From Puccinia triticina (taxonomy: Eukaryota > Basidiomycota > Pucciniomycetes > Pucciniales > Pucciniaceae), in NCBI RefSeq assembly GCF_026914185.1, contig NC_070565.1:4030001-4094000 (forward strand): a stretch of 64,000 nt of DNA, read 5' to 3'. Under the pieces are notes generated by a model, which saw only the letters and a list, made by a program, of their open reading frames with translations, was not told the DNA's origin and did no database searches. Both the position numbers and the translations under genes were made by a program. The stretch's first letter is position 1, and every line of letters starts with the position of its first letter. Below, piece after piece: positions 49,860 to 61,797 of this stretch.

Positions 49860-51975
49860 CTGCTGCCACATTATTGATCACTTTTCTGGGAATAATAGAC
49901 TGCTCCATGATCTCACTAAAGCCAAAGTCCTCTTTGTGTGGGACACCAGATGTGACTCCACTTTTGGACCTTGAAGTACACCTTCACCTCTGCTCCAGTA
50001 CTCAAGATTGCAGACCCGTACAAACCATTCATCCTTGAATGTGACTGCTCCAAATTTGCGCTCAGAGTGTTGCTATCCCAGGTTTGAAACAAAGACAATG
50101 AACCTCAACCCATTAGAAGAAATATGAGATCTTTGATAAGGAGTTGCTGGACATTGTTGCCGATTTCAAAGAGTGGTGGAAGTACCTCAAAGGAAAACCT
50201 CACCACCTGACCCCAATTGTCTACACAGAAACGGACAACCAGAACCTGGAAAGCTTTATGACCACAAAAGAAATCACCAGGAGACAAGCACAATGGGTAG
50301 AGACCATGGGGTGCTTTGACTTTGAAATTATATTTTGCCCAGGCAGCCAATCCACCAAACTAGACACCCTTTCCCGCAGACCAGACCTTGCCCCAGCTCA
50401 TGACAAGAAGCTGACTTTTGGACAACTTTTGTGAAGCCCAGCAACATCACAGAGTGGAAATTTGGGGGGGGGGGGTGGCATAGTTTGACAGCTGGTTCAA
50501 AGATGAGACAAGGAGGACGCAGAACACTGGTTTGAGATTGATATACTCAGAAGTGGGCCAGCAGAGGCAGAGGCGGAGGATTGGGCCATTTTGGACGCAA
50601 AAATCATTCCTAAGATCAGAGAATTGATTCTGCTTGACCCCAAATTGACCAAATGGATTGATTTGCTACGCAAACTGGCAGGGGAACCTGTCAGATATGT
50701 GGAGGCAGACGGGATACTCTACAACAAGGGAAAGATTGTAGTACCAGTGGATGTGGCCTTACAGATGGAAATCCTCAAGAGCAGACACAACACCAAAGAG
50801 GCCAGTCACCCATGGCACTCCTGCACCTTGGCCCTGGTCTGGTGGAGCTTTTTTTGGAACGGGATCAAGTTTGTTAACCAATATGTCAATGGATGTGACT
50901 CTTGCCAACGGGTCAAGTCTGCCACCCAGTGGCCATTTGGAACCTTAGAACCTCTTGCGATCCCAGCGGGGCCCTGGACGGACATTAACTATGATTTAAT
51001 CACTGATCTCCCCAAATCACATTCTCACAACAGTATACTCACCATTTTTGAAAACCTGTAGAAGATGGCACATTTTGTTCTGCTCAGAAATTCCATGAAT
51101 GCAGAGCAACTGGCCAAGCACATTTGGAAACTCCACAGCACTCCACAGGATATTTTATCCAACTGCGGCAGTATGTTCATCTCTCAAATCACCCGCAAAT
51201 TAGGCAACCAACTGGGCATCCGCCTCCACCCCAGGACCAAAGGACAATCAGAGATTGCAGAAAAAGCAGTGGAGAAGTACCTCCGGCACTTGGTGTGTTA
51301 CTGACAGGAAAACTGGTCACCACTTCTAGCAACGGCAGAGTTTACCTAGAACAACAATGACTACATGTCAAAAGGAGTGTCCCCTTTCAAGGCAAATTAC
51401 GGGTTCAATCCTTCCTACAGAAGAGCAGTGCATACCGGCAGTAGCAGAGCGCCTCCGCCAGCTAGAAGAGTTACAGACAGAGCTCAAAAACTGTCTAGTG
51501 ACGGTGCAAGAGGCAATTTGACAGGAGTGTGTGAGACACTCCGGAATGGAAGAGCTGAGACAAAATTTGGTTGGACCAATGCAAAATTTCAACCACCCAA
51601 CCCAGCCCCAAACTAGAACACCGCTGGCTAGGACTGTTTCCAATAGCTAGCTGAATTTTTTAAGTTGGCGTATAATCTGACCCTTCCTCTCTCTATGCAG
51701 TGTGTCTATCCAGTTTTCTATGGCTCCACACTCTGCAAAAACAAGCCGGAAAAAGTGGCAGAGCAGCAGAGGCGGACCCCAGAGCCAGTAACAGTGGATG
51801 GTGGGGATGAATGGGAAGTTGCAGAGGTACTCAAATGTAGGTGGAGAGGGCGGAAACTTCAATAACTTGTCAGTTGGAAGGTATTTGGACCAGAGGAAAA
51901 CTTGTGTGAGCCGGCGGCAAATCTGACAAACTGCGGAGACCTATTGGCAGACTTCAACATCAAATTCCCGTAGGC
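49860..51975 (+). pseudogene. Ty3-type pol remnant: RT end, RNase H, integrase, chromodomain
   Basis: The reading frame changes and contains stops, but the order is clear. RT tail/RNase H: KIADPYKPFILECDCSKFAL, then EIFDKELLDIVADFKEWWKY, FMTTKEITRRQAQWVE and TKLDTLSRRPDL. Integrase: zinc region near CDSCQRVKSA, PWTDINYDLITDLPKS with the first catalytic Asp, ILSNCGSMFISQI (second Asp position replaced, D to C-G), and RTKGQSEIAEKAVEKYL. Chromodomain: EWEVAEVLKCRWRGRKLQ, then SWKVFGPEENLCEPAANL. Gag, protease and most of RT are missing, so the copy is truncated at its 5' side and dead. Polypurine AAAAGGGGGAGG and AAGGGGGGGATAA near 52105-52135 mark its 3' end. Confidence 0.82.
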
Positions 51976-52136
51976 GGCAGCCAAACACCAACGGACACGG
52001 AGAAGAAAGTGAGAGGGCAAGCCTTTTCCCATTGGGTTTTTTAATGCTGCCCGGGGACAGAATGCAGAGCCAAAATAGGAGCAATTTTTTTATGATCAGA
52101 CTTTAAAAGGGGGAGGCTTGGGAATTAAGGGGGGGA

Positions 52137-53300
52137 TAATTTTATGAGCTATGGCATGGGCTGTGTAGCACAGGCTTCATGAACATAGCTTACATGTACA
52201 TTTCACTGACGGTGTAAGACTCAAAATTGGTTGTGAAACCCTTTTGCTGAATGGAGAAGGGGATGATGGAGGTGCAAACTCTGCCCTTCTATGCTATCAG
52301 TCAACAAGACCAACCAAGCTATGCTTGGCAAGTTTTAATCAAGTGATAGGTCTGGTCTAGTTCCAGATGAAGTTGTTTGATGACAGGTATGTGAGATTTG
52401 AGAGTGAGTTCAGTAGTTATTTGCAAATATAAGGGTTGTAGTGATGTGTGGTGGTGATGGTAAGTGTGAAGGGTGGTATGTAAATAACTGGTGAGTACTG
52501 AGCTGAGGAGCTGACAACTGGGGAGGAGAGAGCTCCTTATATAGACAAAAGTGGAGCCCCAGAGGGCTTGTTGGTTAAGGGTTCAACTAATCTAGACAAC
52601 AGTGTGAGGTATTTTAGCTGGTGGGAGTAGATACAAATGATCTCATAATATGTCAAGGGTACATAAGCAATGTCAGAAGAATGCAGTAGGGCTGCATTAA
52701 GGCTGCGTAAAGTGACAGTAGACTGCCTGATTTGACAATTGGATGCAGGGGGTGCATAAATGCAGTCTAAGGCTGCAGAGTCAGTGTGTGATGACATCAT
52801 AATATGGAAATAGAAGAGTACTTGATAATATGTAATGAATGTAGTCTGATGGGGAGATGTATGTTTTTATCCTGTGATGTGTATAAGCATAATGCTGTGA
52901 TCCTTGACTTGAGGCTTGTGACAGGTTGGTGATTTGGTATGTTGAACGTGTGATGGGTGTCCAGTGTCCAAAGAACTGTAGGTTCCAATCCAGAGGCGCT
53001 CCAGTGATGCCTCCAGTAGTGAATAGAGGTAAAATTGGCCGTAGAATCCATTTCTGGGGTCCATTTGGTGGTATCTTGAGGCCCAGTATGAGTAAATCTG
53101 TTGACAAGGAAAAAACTTTTGATTTTTCACTTTTCCATCTACCACAACGGCACTCTCAAGGTTCAAGAGCCTGAGGATCCCAGACTGCTTCCTCATCCTT
53201 CAATCTATTACACTAAGATATTGAACCCCTGAATACCAGACTTCCTCTTTCTCTCCCAAGACCAGACTATAACAGGGTTTCACAATAAGAATTCCTGGTT
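52137..53300 (+). repeat. probable 3' LTR of the Ty3 element
   Basis: It follows directly on the polypurine tracts and starts near TTTTATGAGC. A TATA-like CCTTATATAGAC lies at about 52533. A fragment with the same beginning occurs at 7074-7130. The right boundary is not fixed and no 5' LTR was found. Confidence 0.45.
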
Positions 53301-56300
53301 GCCTTGGCACAAAGTCTGCTTACTCATGAGTGATTTAGTTGCTTAAAATTTTGGTGTGAATTCCAGCAAGAAATTACCCCAAGCAACTTCATAACAATAC
53401 TTGCAAGCACTCAAACTCCTTCCCAGTTTTCCCTATTGTGAAACCCATTATTGTAATGGCTGTTGTGATTATTTATATAGGCAGGCGTGGTAGAATGTCC
53501 ACTCAGAGATAGCGTGGGCAGCAATGCACAGAGCGGCTGAGCGCAGAGTGCATTCTGGTGACATAAGCACTGAGGATGATGTCAGAAAGCACACTAAGAA
53601 AGCTTACGGAAAGTTGTGCACGGATGGAATGCACAGATCACGGATTTTGGATCAGATAGTGTCAACCTTAGAGCCAGCGCAGCTGGCCTGAGGTCTGCCC
53701 CTTTCTACTTCATTATACCTAAATTACTTTATATCTTTTTTACCTTAAGGTTTAACCTTGGTTTGAATTCAGATTCTGTTTTCTCATGTAATTTTAACCC
53801 TAGTTACAACTTACCACTTTTCAATAACTTTATTCCTTCATAGAGCTCTTGAGTTGTGGCGCGCATGCACAGCAGTGAGGTGTAAGCGCTACCAGGCGCT
53901 CCAACCACTTGTACATATGTAATTATGTAAACAAACTGTGAAAATTTTTGAAGTGAGGATCCCCCATGCAGCTGGAGGATCCACAGACTTCAGACACCAG
54001 ACAACCAGCCAACCAGGACCGCAGAACACCCTTAGGACAAACCCCAGGATCACCCACAGAGGCCGCTTAGCTCCCAGTATCAACACCAGATATTGACAGT
54101 AAGTTCCCTCTCTGACTGAACTTGTTTATCCAGATTTAACTCTGTTTCTCTTGACTGCTTCTCTCCCTGTTTGTTTCTGCTCTTCTATTTTTGATCACAG
54201 GTCATCATATATCCAGACCTCTTATCCCAAGGATCCCTCTGATTGCATATCCTTCTCTTTCTGTGGTTTTTGTCAATAACAAACCACATAGGTTTCCCTT
54301 TAAAGAACCTTGACTATCCACAGAGAAGTCTAAAAAATTGTGGCTGATTAGACTTCTCTAATTCAGGTACCTTCCACGTTTCCATTGTGAGAAGAGGCTG
54401 TTTCAATCTCAGGCACAGCTTGGCAGCACTCCCTTAAGGAGTAGTATTGCTAGTGGATTTTATTTCCCACCTACAGGTCAAAAGAACCTTGATTATCATA
54501 ACTCAGATAATCTCTTTCTTTCTCTCTCTTTCTCTCTTACTGTTTGTTATTTCTTTATCCCAAGAAATTCAAGAAGTTCCCAATCATATTTCTTGGGTCC
54601 TGCTGTCACATAAGAGGCACAGGCTCACAGATAGTCAGACTGGAGCAGAAAGACAGGGCTAGACTGTGGTGGACTGGTAGCAGCAGCGCGTCAGCAGGTG
54701 AGCCACGGCAGCCAAGGCGGGTTCCACCAGTGGGCAGAACTGGGGCGGAGGTGGTGGCAAGAGACTGACTAACGGGGGTGTCAGCCCTTGGCTAGTCCCA
54801 ACAGCGCCAAGGCTGACACTGCGCGCGCCACAGAAGAACTGGGCGCGCATAGTGCCGCTTCAGGCACCACACAAGCCAAAGGCAACAAGTGCGCGCGCTA
54901 GCGCACTGAGTAGAGATTTGACAACGTGTGAATACCTGCCCGTGGGTGTCATACCCGGCAGAGTAACACTCACGGGTTTTCAAGCTCAAGTGAGCACAAT
55001 CCACGCGAATGTTCCACACGTGTAGATTAGTTCAGAACATAGTGACGACACGAAGTCCAAAGTGTTGCCTTCATATTGGCTATAAAAGACCTGGGGCCTC
55101 CGCCTTACAAAAGGTTTGCTAGATTATTATAGATTACTAAGTCTGTCTTTCTTGTTTGATACAAAACGACCAGGACTTTATATCTAAGTTATATCTCAAC
55201 CTTTTCCATCCTCAAGACTCCTTCACCTCGACTCTCCCGCCTCCGCCTCCGCTAACTCTTCCACCCTTGTCGCCAACTCCTCCATCTACAACCCTCCACC
55301 CTTTCCAACTTCTCTTCACTCGCTACCTTCTTAGGTAAGCTCGAGTTTTCCTTTACGAACCTCTGCAGGTTCAGGTACGACGTAGCTCTACCAGCCCCTC
55401 CAACGGAGGCGCGGCTTTCTCCTCCCGCATCGCGGTCAAGTCAAGCGTGTTTTCCTTTTTAGGAACTCACAAATTGTTCTTTTCCATTCAGGGCATTGCC
55501 ACTTTAGAGACGCGCCCTGACAGGGGGCTAGACAGAGGGTGTGATAGTTCAAGTGTTGGAGAGGAGCAGAGTCTGGGATAATGACGTGTGGGAAAGCAGT
55601 GTGGTGGACAAACCGGTAGTCAAATTTATTTTCAGTCTCCAATCTCACCGGTGCTCATCTCAAGAACCAAGACTCAGTCTCAAGCCTCAAAACTCAAGAT
55701 CAAGACCCTCAAGGCTCAAGGTTCTCAGGCTATTTCTCCTTCCCCTTTTCTTATTCCTCACTTCCTTCTTATTCCCTTCCTCTCTCAAGACTCCCCTTTT
55801 ATTTTCTTGGTCCTAACACAGTTTGTACTGTGGGTCTATTTGTTTGCTCTTGATTCCTTCCCTTCTTTCCTTCCTTCTTTCTGGCTTCTGTGCCTTCTCC
55901 TCCTCCCTCTGCTCTGGTTTTCTGCTTTCTTTTGTGATTGTTCTTTATTATTTCATTGTTTGGTGGCTGGTTTCTTTTCTTGTCTTCCTTCTTTTGAGTT
56001 TTGCTGTCTTTGTTTTCTTTTCTGTTTCTGTGTTTGTTGTGTTGCGCGCGCACGGCGCGCAAGGAGATGATGAAATGTATGTGACATGTTGTCTCCCCAA
56101 GTCCAAGTTCGCAGAACTTGGAGGAGGGGAGCGCCATGGCATTCTGATCCACCATCAGGAGTCTATTGTTCATCACGAGTTCAGCATTCCGCCAAGAATC
56201 CCCAAAATCCCTCAAAAACAAACTGCCGCCGAGAATCCAACCCTTGGAGAACTCTCAAAACCACCCCACCACAAGCTATTGCCTTGATTTCCCAACGACT

Positions 56301-56831
56301 CATCCTCGGATCATCCGTGAGGGCAGCCACCAGGCATCCATCCCCTCCCAGCGCTGTCGCCGGCCTAGCACCGGACGAAGCTCCACAGCGGGCAGAGCTG
56401 GGGGACTAGTGCGGGAATGCGGGATTGGGTGGGAATGGCAAACTGCGTGGAGGTTCATGGTTTCTCTTCTCTTTTCCTTTTCATCATCTTACTTACTACT
56501 CATCATTGTACTTACACTTACAGACGTACAAGAGTATTAGAAGATTTTTATGTGACCTTATCTTTGCTTACGGAGTGCAGAGCTTTATTCACTTGCGGAT
56601 TACTACGCTATAGATCAGGCTCATTGAGGAGCGCTGAAGGCTAGTGGAAAGTAGCAGTGCGGAGCCAAGATACCAATAATCACTCAGCCCGGACACATAT
56701 ATTCTTGAAAGAGGCGGATGGTTGACTTTTCTAACCACTAACCAGCTTTTATTCTCACACTGTCACAATGCATCATAATTTGGCACCAATACAAAAAATT
56801 CCAAAAAGGGTGTACAGACTTTTTGAGTTAA
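53301..56831. other. repeat-derived, pyrimidine-rich DNA with another possible LTR
   Basis: No gene is recognised. GCTATAAAAGACC at about 55080 with a downstream C/T-rich leader, and upstream words shared with 47690-47760, suggest an LTR-like unit in about 54660-55640. Hydrophobic frames at 55588-56287 come from CTTCC/TTTCT-rich sequence and are not membrane proteins I can support. Confidence 0.4.
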
Positions 56832-57034
56832 TTAGGGTGTTCAAAGTTGACTTGCATAAAATCATAACACCATAAAATCATAAAATTCTAAGCTGAAAAA
56901 AATATGTTGCACCCAAGCACTCAAATTAGAGCAACATTTCTAGAATGGTACATATGAAATCATCACTTGAAAGTTTTATAATTTTATGATTTTATGCATT
57001 GAAAAATTTATGATTTCAACTTTGAACACCCTTA
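56832..57034. mobile_element. 197-bp MITE with TTA target duplication, copy B
   Basis: The element 56835-57031 has the same ends as copy A, nearly the same sequence (about 2 differences), and TTA on both sides. The near identity means both copies moved recently relative to the diverged family members at 25779, 38186 and 46997. Confidence 0.9.
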
Positions 57035-58073
57035 ATGCACACCAATGCAAATGATTGGCAAAGGAATTGGATTTTCTGATACAATTTCAATTGATATGCT
57101 ATGTTAAAATATTGTTTGTATTTGTATTTTTTTTATTTTCTGTTTTTACTTCTTTGACTCTTAACACCAATGCATGAAAATTTTAATGGCAATGCAAAAG
57201 AAATATGCTACAGGCCATTAGGAATACATTTAGCTTAGTCATTTCAGTGTTACCCAGGGCCACCATCCTCCAGTAAATGGTCTTGTAGTTGAGATAGTGA
57301 AAATCTGAGTTCATATTCTGAACCAGTGCAGCTTGTCAACCAACCTGATCATGGTTCCCACCCCTCAGGCCCCGGGATTTCGATGGCTCCTCTCTGCTCC
57401 AATGGATGGGAATACCAAGGGCTGGCCACTACACGACTGAGTAAACATGAAAGCTGTTTGATATCATATACCTTGATGATCTTCAAATTCTGGAATTTTC
57501 TTGTGGAGGTGGAAGAAGAGGTGAAGGCACTGGCACTGGCACTGGCACAAGCTGAATACAAGTTTTTCCTCTACTTTTGTGGATACCACAACATGCAAGC
57601 TCAATTCATCCTCTAACCAGAACTGGATAAAAACTTATTTTTATTTGATACACCCCTTTTCAACACCCAAGTCATATCACCATATGCTATATTAGTATTG
57701 GTCATTGGTTCAACCAAGGTATACTCAAGATTGCTGCATGCTGACTGTTGCCAGTTATTCAAGTCTCTCTTGCAGTTCCAGGGCTTTTTTCATGGCTTTT
57801 ATTTGATGGATTAAAAACCATGATGTCTATGTAATTTTGAAGAAAGAATAAACTTGTAATTAACAATAGGATAATTCCAGATGTATTCAGGGTTGAAAAT
57901 AAATTAAATATGAATCATAAAAAATAATGGGGATAACAGAGGAAGAATACATTAGGAGGTTGCTCATTCATAATCAGTTTCATGTCATCTTGAGACCTGC
58001 TCAAATTGATGTCTTCATTAAATCTATTATATTCAGAAGTGTCAAAATAAAAATCTATGTAGATGAGCTCGTT
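57035..58073. other. no recognisable gene; 3' flank of the oxidoreductase gene
   Basis: The only long frame (57326-57616, +) contains a CACTGG hexanucleotide repeat giving ALALALA and has no motif. Confidence 0.35.
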
Positions 58074-60347
58074 TCAAGCATCCCAAATGGAACCCTGGCG
58101 AAGAAAATCGAGTGAGAATGAATTGTTGTGGTTAGTATTGCGACTCTTTCTTTTTCCTCTTTTTTTTCTTCTCAGGAGGGAGCCAACTTCATGTCGTGAA
58201 GAATTCGGGCGCAACTCACAAAAACAGGAATTCCACGAGCTCTTGATGTCCTCAACACACTCTTATTCAAAGCCGGACTTCCAATGAACAGTGCGACTGG
58301 ATAAGATGAATCAAGAAGTACAGAAACAAGCAAAACCGTTCAGCTATCTATGTGATACGGGCTGGAGTTGTTCATTTGAAAGAAACATACCTTGAGCGTT
58401 CCATTGTTTGTAGACTTTTTCCAATTCGACATTCACATCAGGCCTACCGAGAGGGCCTTTGGTATCCCAAATTAAGAGTCGCTCGGGTTGAATCTTGCTC
58501 TTGATAAAATTGATGAACTCTGTTCCATAAGTTTTCTCTAAATCGGCTCCAATCCAGATCAGGAACCAATCGTCGTGCTGGATGCATGTTGATCCAACGG
58601 CTCCGATACCTGATCCTGTACAAATCGCCACCCCTCTGTTGAAAAGCCTAGAAAAATAAGGTAGCCCACATGGCTTTGATTAAGCAGGAACAAGAAGTTA
58701 GCATATGAAAATTTGCCCAATGGATTCTGCGAACATGTTGAGCATACCTTCCATGTTTTGGTGTACAACTTTGCTGGTTGATCTTTATTCATCGCTCGAG
58801 TAAAACCACCTTGAACTGCCATAACAATGTAGTGGCAATCTGCATGCTTTCCTTCACTGTTATTGGATAAAGGGACCGTAGCACTAAGGTCAGCAACCCA
58901 ACCTTTGAAATTGGACGTGATTTTTTTTTTTTTTGCTCACCTGATTGAACCAAAGATGTGCCATTCTCTCAACCCACCACGAGAAACTCGAGTGTGAAGC
59001 CCAGATGTCAAGCCACCAGGAACTCTGATTACCGAAGCTTTCCCAGAGGGCTTCACCGAGAAAAAACGAGTGAGAAAACTCAGTTGATTATTCCTGAAAA
59101 TTGGTAAAATGAATTTGGCTCACCGCATTTACTGTGACAGGTACATGACGAACAGTGATCCATTGGCCTATAATTCTGATAGAGAAAAACACTCCAATAA
59201 ATTTCCTGTCATTTGTAGGGTTGAATGAATTGTGAACTTACAGAGGTATGATGGCAATCATAAACCAAAATTCCTCTTGTCGTACCAAGTATTTGCCGGA
59301 GGTTCTCCATGTTTGCGTGTTGATATCCCACCAGCTTGATACAATTACAAAAATCAAACTGGTGATGATTCCCAACCTGAACACAAGAGCCAATCTCGAT
59401 CAATCCACCGAAATGAGGAAAAAAAAGATAACAGCACGGAGCATTACGAAAGGTAGCTTACCATCCTAAGAATCGATGAGTAATCTCGAAGATACTGTGA
59501 GCAGAGAAATAATGTGAAAAACCGGTAAGAATCAAGTTTGAGAGTCTGAAATCACTGTCTGGAAAAGCTAGCGTACTTATGGTGGATGGCTCTGACTATG
59601 GGTGTTGCAACAAAGCAAGTGACAACAACGACAACCATAGAGACAAACAAGGACGCCATGACGAGAGGATTGTAAAGATCTTTATTCATGATGTGATATG
59701 TCCAAGAAAGTAGGAGCCACATCATTGCAGAAATACCACATCCACTGTGCAAACCACCTGAAGAAGTGAATAGATTGGGTTAGCACAAAGAAGGTGAAAG
59801 TTTGCCCAAGAGTTCAAATTGAAAAGGTATGTTTACCAATGTGGTATAAGATGGCCACGACCAGGACTCTGAACTTTAGGGGAGTCCATCTCCTGAACAA
59901 CTTGATTGAGATCCAATAGAGCAATCTCATGACCCATTCAGATCGAATTGCAATAGCCACTAACAAATTCCCGGTGACTAACGCGGGCAGATGGGTTCTA
60001 GCAAAGTGCCATCCACCGAGCAGAGTGACTATAATCATCAGCGCTTCGACGACAACCACAAGCACTAGCATCTGTCGATAAGGGCTGAACCATGTCCAAA
60101 ATTTTACCGATTTATTGATGTCAAGCGGAGGAGGATTGGGAGCTGGCTTAGGAGCCAGAATGATTCCTTTTTCGTAGACTTGTGTAGCTGGATGCCTTTC
60201 CTTCTCATGTCCTGGATAGCCATACCCGGGAAACTTTGTCCCCATTGGCGATAATGGAGCAGCGTAACCTTGTCCTCCAATGAGTGGCGATAACGGGGCA
60301 TTTTGATTGTGCATTTGGCTGGCATCTCGACCGTAGTTTCCCTCCAT
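58074..60347 (-). CDS. TmpA-like integral membrane oxidoreductase
   Basis: The minus-strand model joins 60347-59837, 59757-59577, 59494-59462, 59376-59242, 59175-59124, 59050-58941, 58856-58748, 58673-58391, 58296-58220 and 58094-58074. All phases agree and give 503 aa. A soluble Pro/Gly-rich N-terminus is followed by four to six membrane segments from about residue 90 (MLVLVVVVEALMIIVTLLGG, MASLFVSMVVVVVTCFVA, GIITSLIFVIVSSWW). Then come an FAD-binding-like part (GLTSGLHTRVSRGGLREWHI, YIVMAVQGGFTRAM) and a nucleotide-binding part (VAICTGSGIGAVGST), ending GIPVFGSIWDA. This matches the flavin-type membrane protein TmpA, linked to conidiation signalling in Aspergillus, and related ferric-reductase-like proteins without the haem histidines. 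The substrate is unknown. A 33-bp internal exon and a 21-bp last exon are unusual. Confidence 0.82.
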
Positions 60348-60700
60348 GGCCTATTGGCAGTCAGTTGGCAGTATCGATTCGGGGCCAGTGATTGAAAATA
60401 AATGAGTAAAAAAAAGCTATACTAATCTAGAGGGAAGAAGTCGGCTTCGAATTCAAGTGGATGTGATATTAGGGGATGGACAGAGGAAGAAGTGATGCAA
60501 AAAGACGGAAAGACGTCATATTTCTCTGCACTTTTAAGGTCAGATTCAGTTCTCCAAGGCGCTTTCGCCTTAGACAGCAATCGCTCCGGTTGGCCTGGCT
60601 TTGCATGCCTTGCCCGCAGGCGTAGTTGAACGCCGAGTTGAGAGATGTTCGTTGGTATTAGGGTTGAGAATTGGGCCGGGTTGGCCCATGGGCAACCCGC
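60348..60700. other. region between the oxidoreductase start and the ABC1 gene
   Basis: It holds the upstream region of the minus-strand gene. A hairpin-like GC-rich stretch (GGGTTGGCCCATGGGCAACCC) at about 60676-60700 directly precedes the ABC1 homology and may itself be the end of an inserted repeat. Confidence 0.3.
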
Positions 60701-60952
60701 GCCACAAGCTATGGGTTGGCGCGGGTGTGATTGTCCAAGCGGCTCGCCGACTGCTGTGAGCGCAACGGCGGGCTGTACATCAAGCTGGGCCAGGCCATCG
60801 CCATCCAGGCCGCCCTCCTGCCCCCCGTGTACACCCAGGCCCTTGCAAGCATCTTCGATGCCGCCCGGCCGATGCCCTTCCGCCACGTCCGCCAGGTCTG
60901 CAGCCAGGAGCTCCCCGGGGGCATCAACAACCACTTCGAGACCTTCAACCTC

Positions 60953-61696
60953 CCATTGCCAACAATGGGCCTTTACTATACAGATATTGGTATAGTATAG
61001 TTATCGTATTTTTTTGGTCCAATAACAGTACTGTTATTTCCATTTTTCTGTAATGAAATTTTAATACTATATCCAATTGCATGAGGATTTTTTTTTTTTT
61101 TTGAAAATACTATATCCAAATGAAGGAAGAAACAAAAAAAATCTCAATACTATACTGGCCAGATGTGGCCAGTACCACTACTCAGTAGGGATGAAAATCT
61201 ATCTATTTCTTGGGCTTGGGAATCAGAGCACCCAAAGCCTTTCTGGCCTCAGCAAAGTCCCCTGAGAGGGCAAAATCCTCAAAAAGCCACATGAGGCTGC
61301 TGAAGAATTTTGAAGTAGTTGAAGGGAACAGACAACCATGTCTGGAGCCACAGAGAACAATCTCTCAACAGAACAAGACCTACATGGTGTTTCTAAATAA
61401 GCCCTTGCTATTGCCGCAAGGACCAGGTAGGTGGCATGGTTAACTTCACCTGTACAATCATCAGGAGCCCACATGTCATTGCCTTATGTTTACACCTGGT
61501 TAAGTGCGTTATCGCGGTAATCATGGGCAAAAAAAGTTACTATACCTGTATTTTTTGTTTCAGAGAAAAACCACAGGATACTATACGGGCCAATACTAGT
61601 ACAGCTATTAGTATAGGTTGGTACAACCAGACCTATACAATAACAGAAAGGCCTGTTTATAGTAGAGTATAGTATAGGCCCATTGTTGCCATCGCC
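60953..61696. mobile_element. inverted-repeat element inserted in ABC1 exon
   Basis: The element 60961-61687 starts AACAATGGGCC and ends GGCCCATTGTT, with TATACTATAC-type words continuing both arms. CCATTGCC (60953-60960) and CCATCGCC (61689-61696) look like an 8-bp target duplication with one change and one offset base. The interior is rich in ACTATACC/GGTATAGT words in both orientations and has no ORF. An 8-bp duplication suggests a hAT-type source. Confidence 0.7.
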
Positions 61697-61797
61697 AGCG
61701 GATCCTTTGCCAAGGTCCATCGCACTACCCTCAAGGGCTCCGCCACACCTGTCGCCGTCAAGGTCCTGCGGCCCAACATCCCCATCCAGATCGAGCT

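Noticed and set aside
55588..56287. Hydrophobic frames suggesting a membrane protein
   Set aside because: Runs of Leu, Phe and Ser reflect CTT/TTC-rich DNA; three overlapping registers look equally good, and there is no conserved motif.
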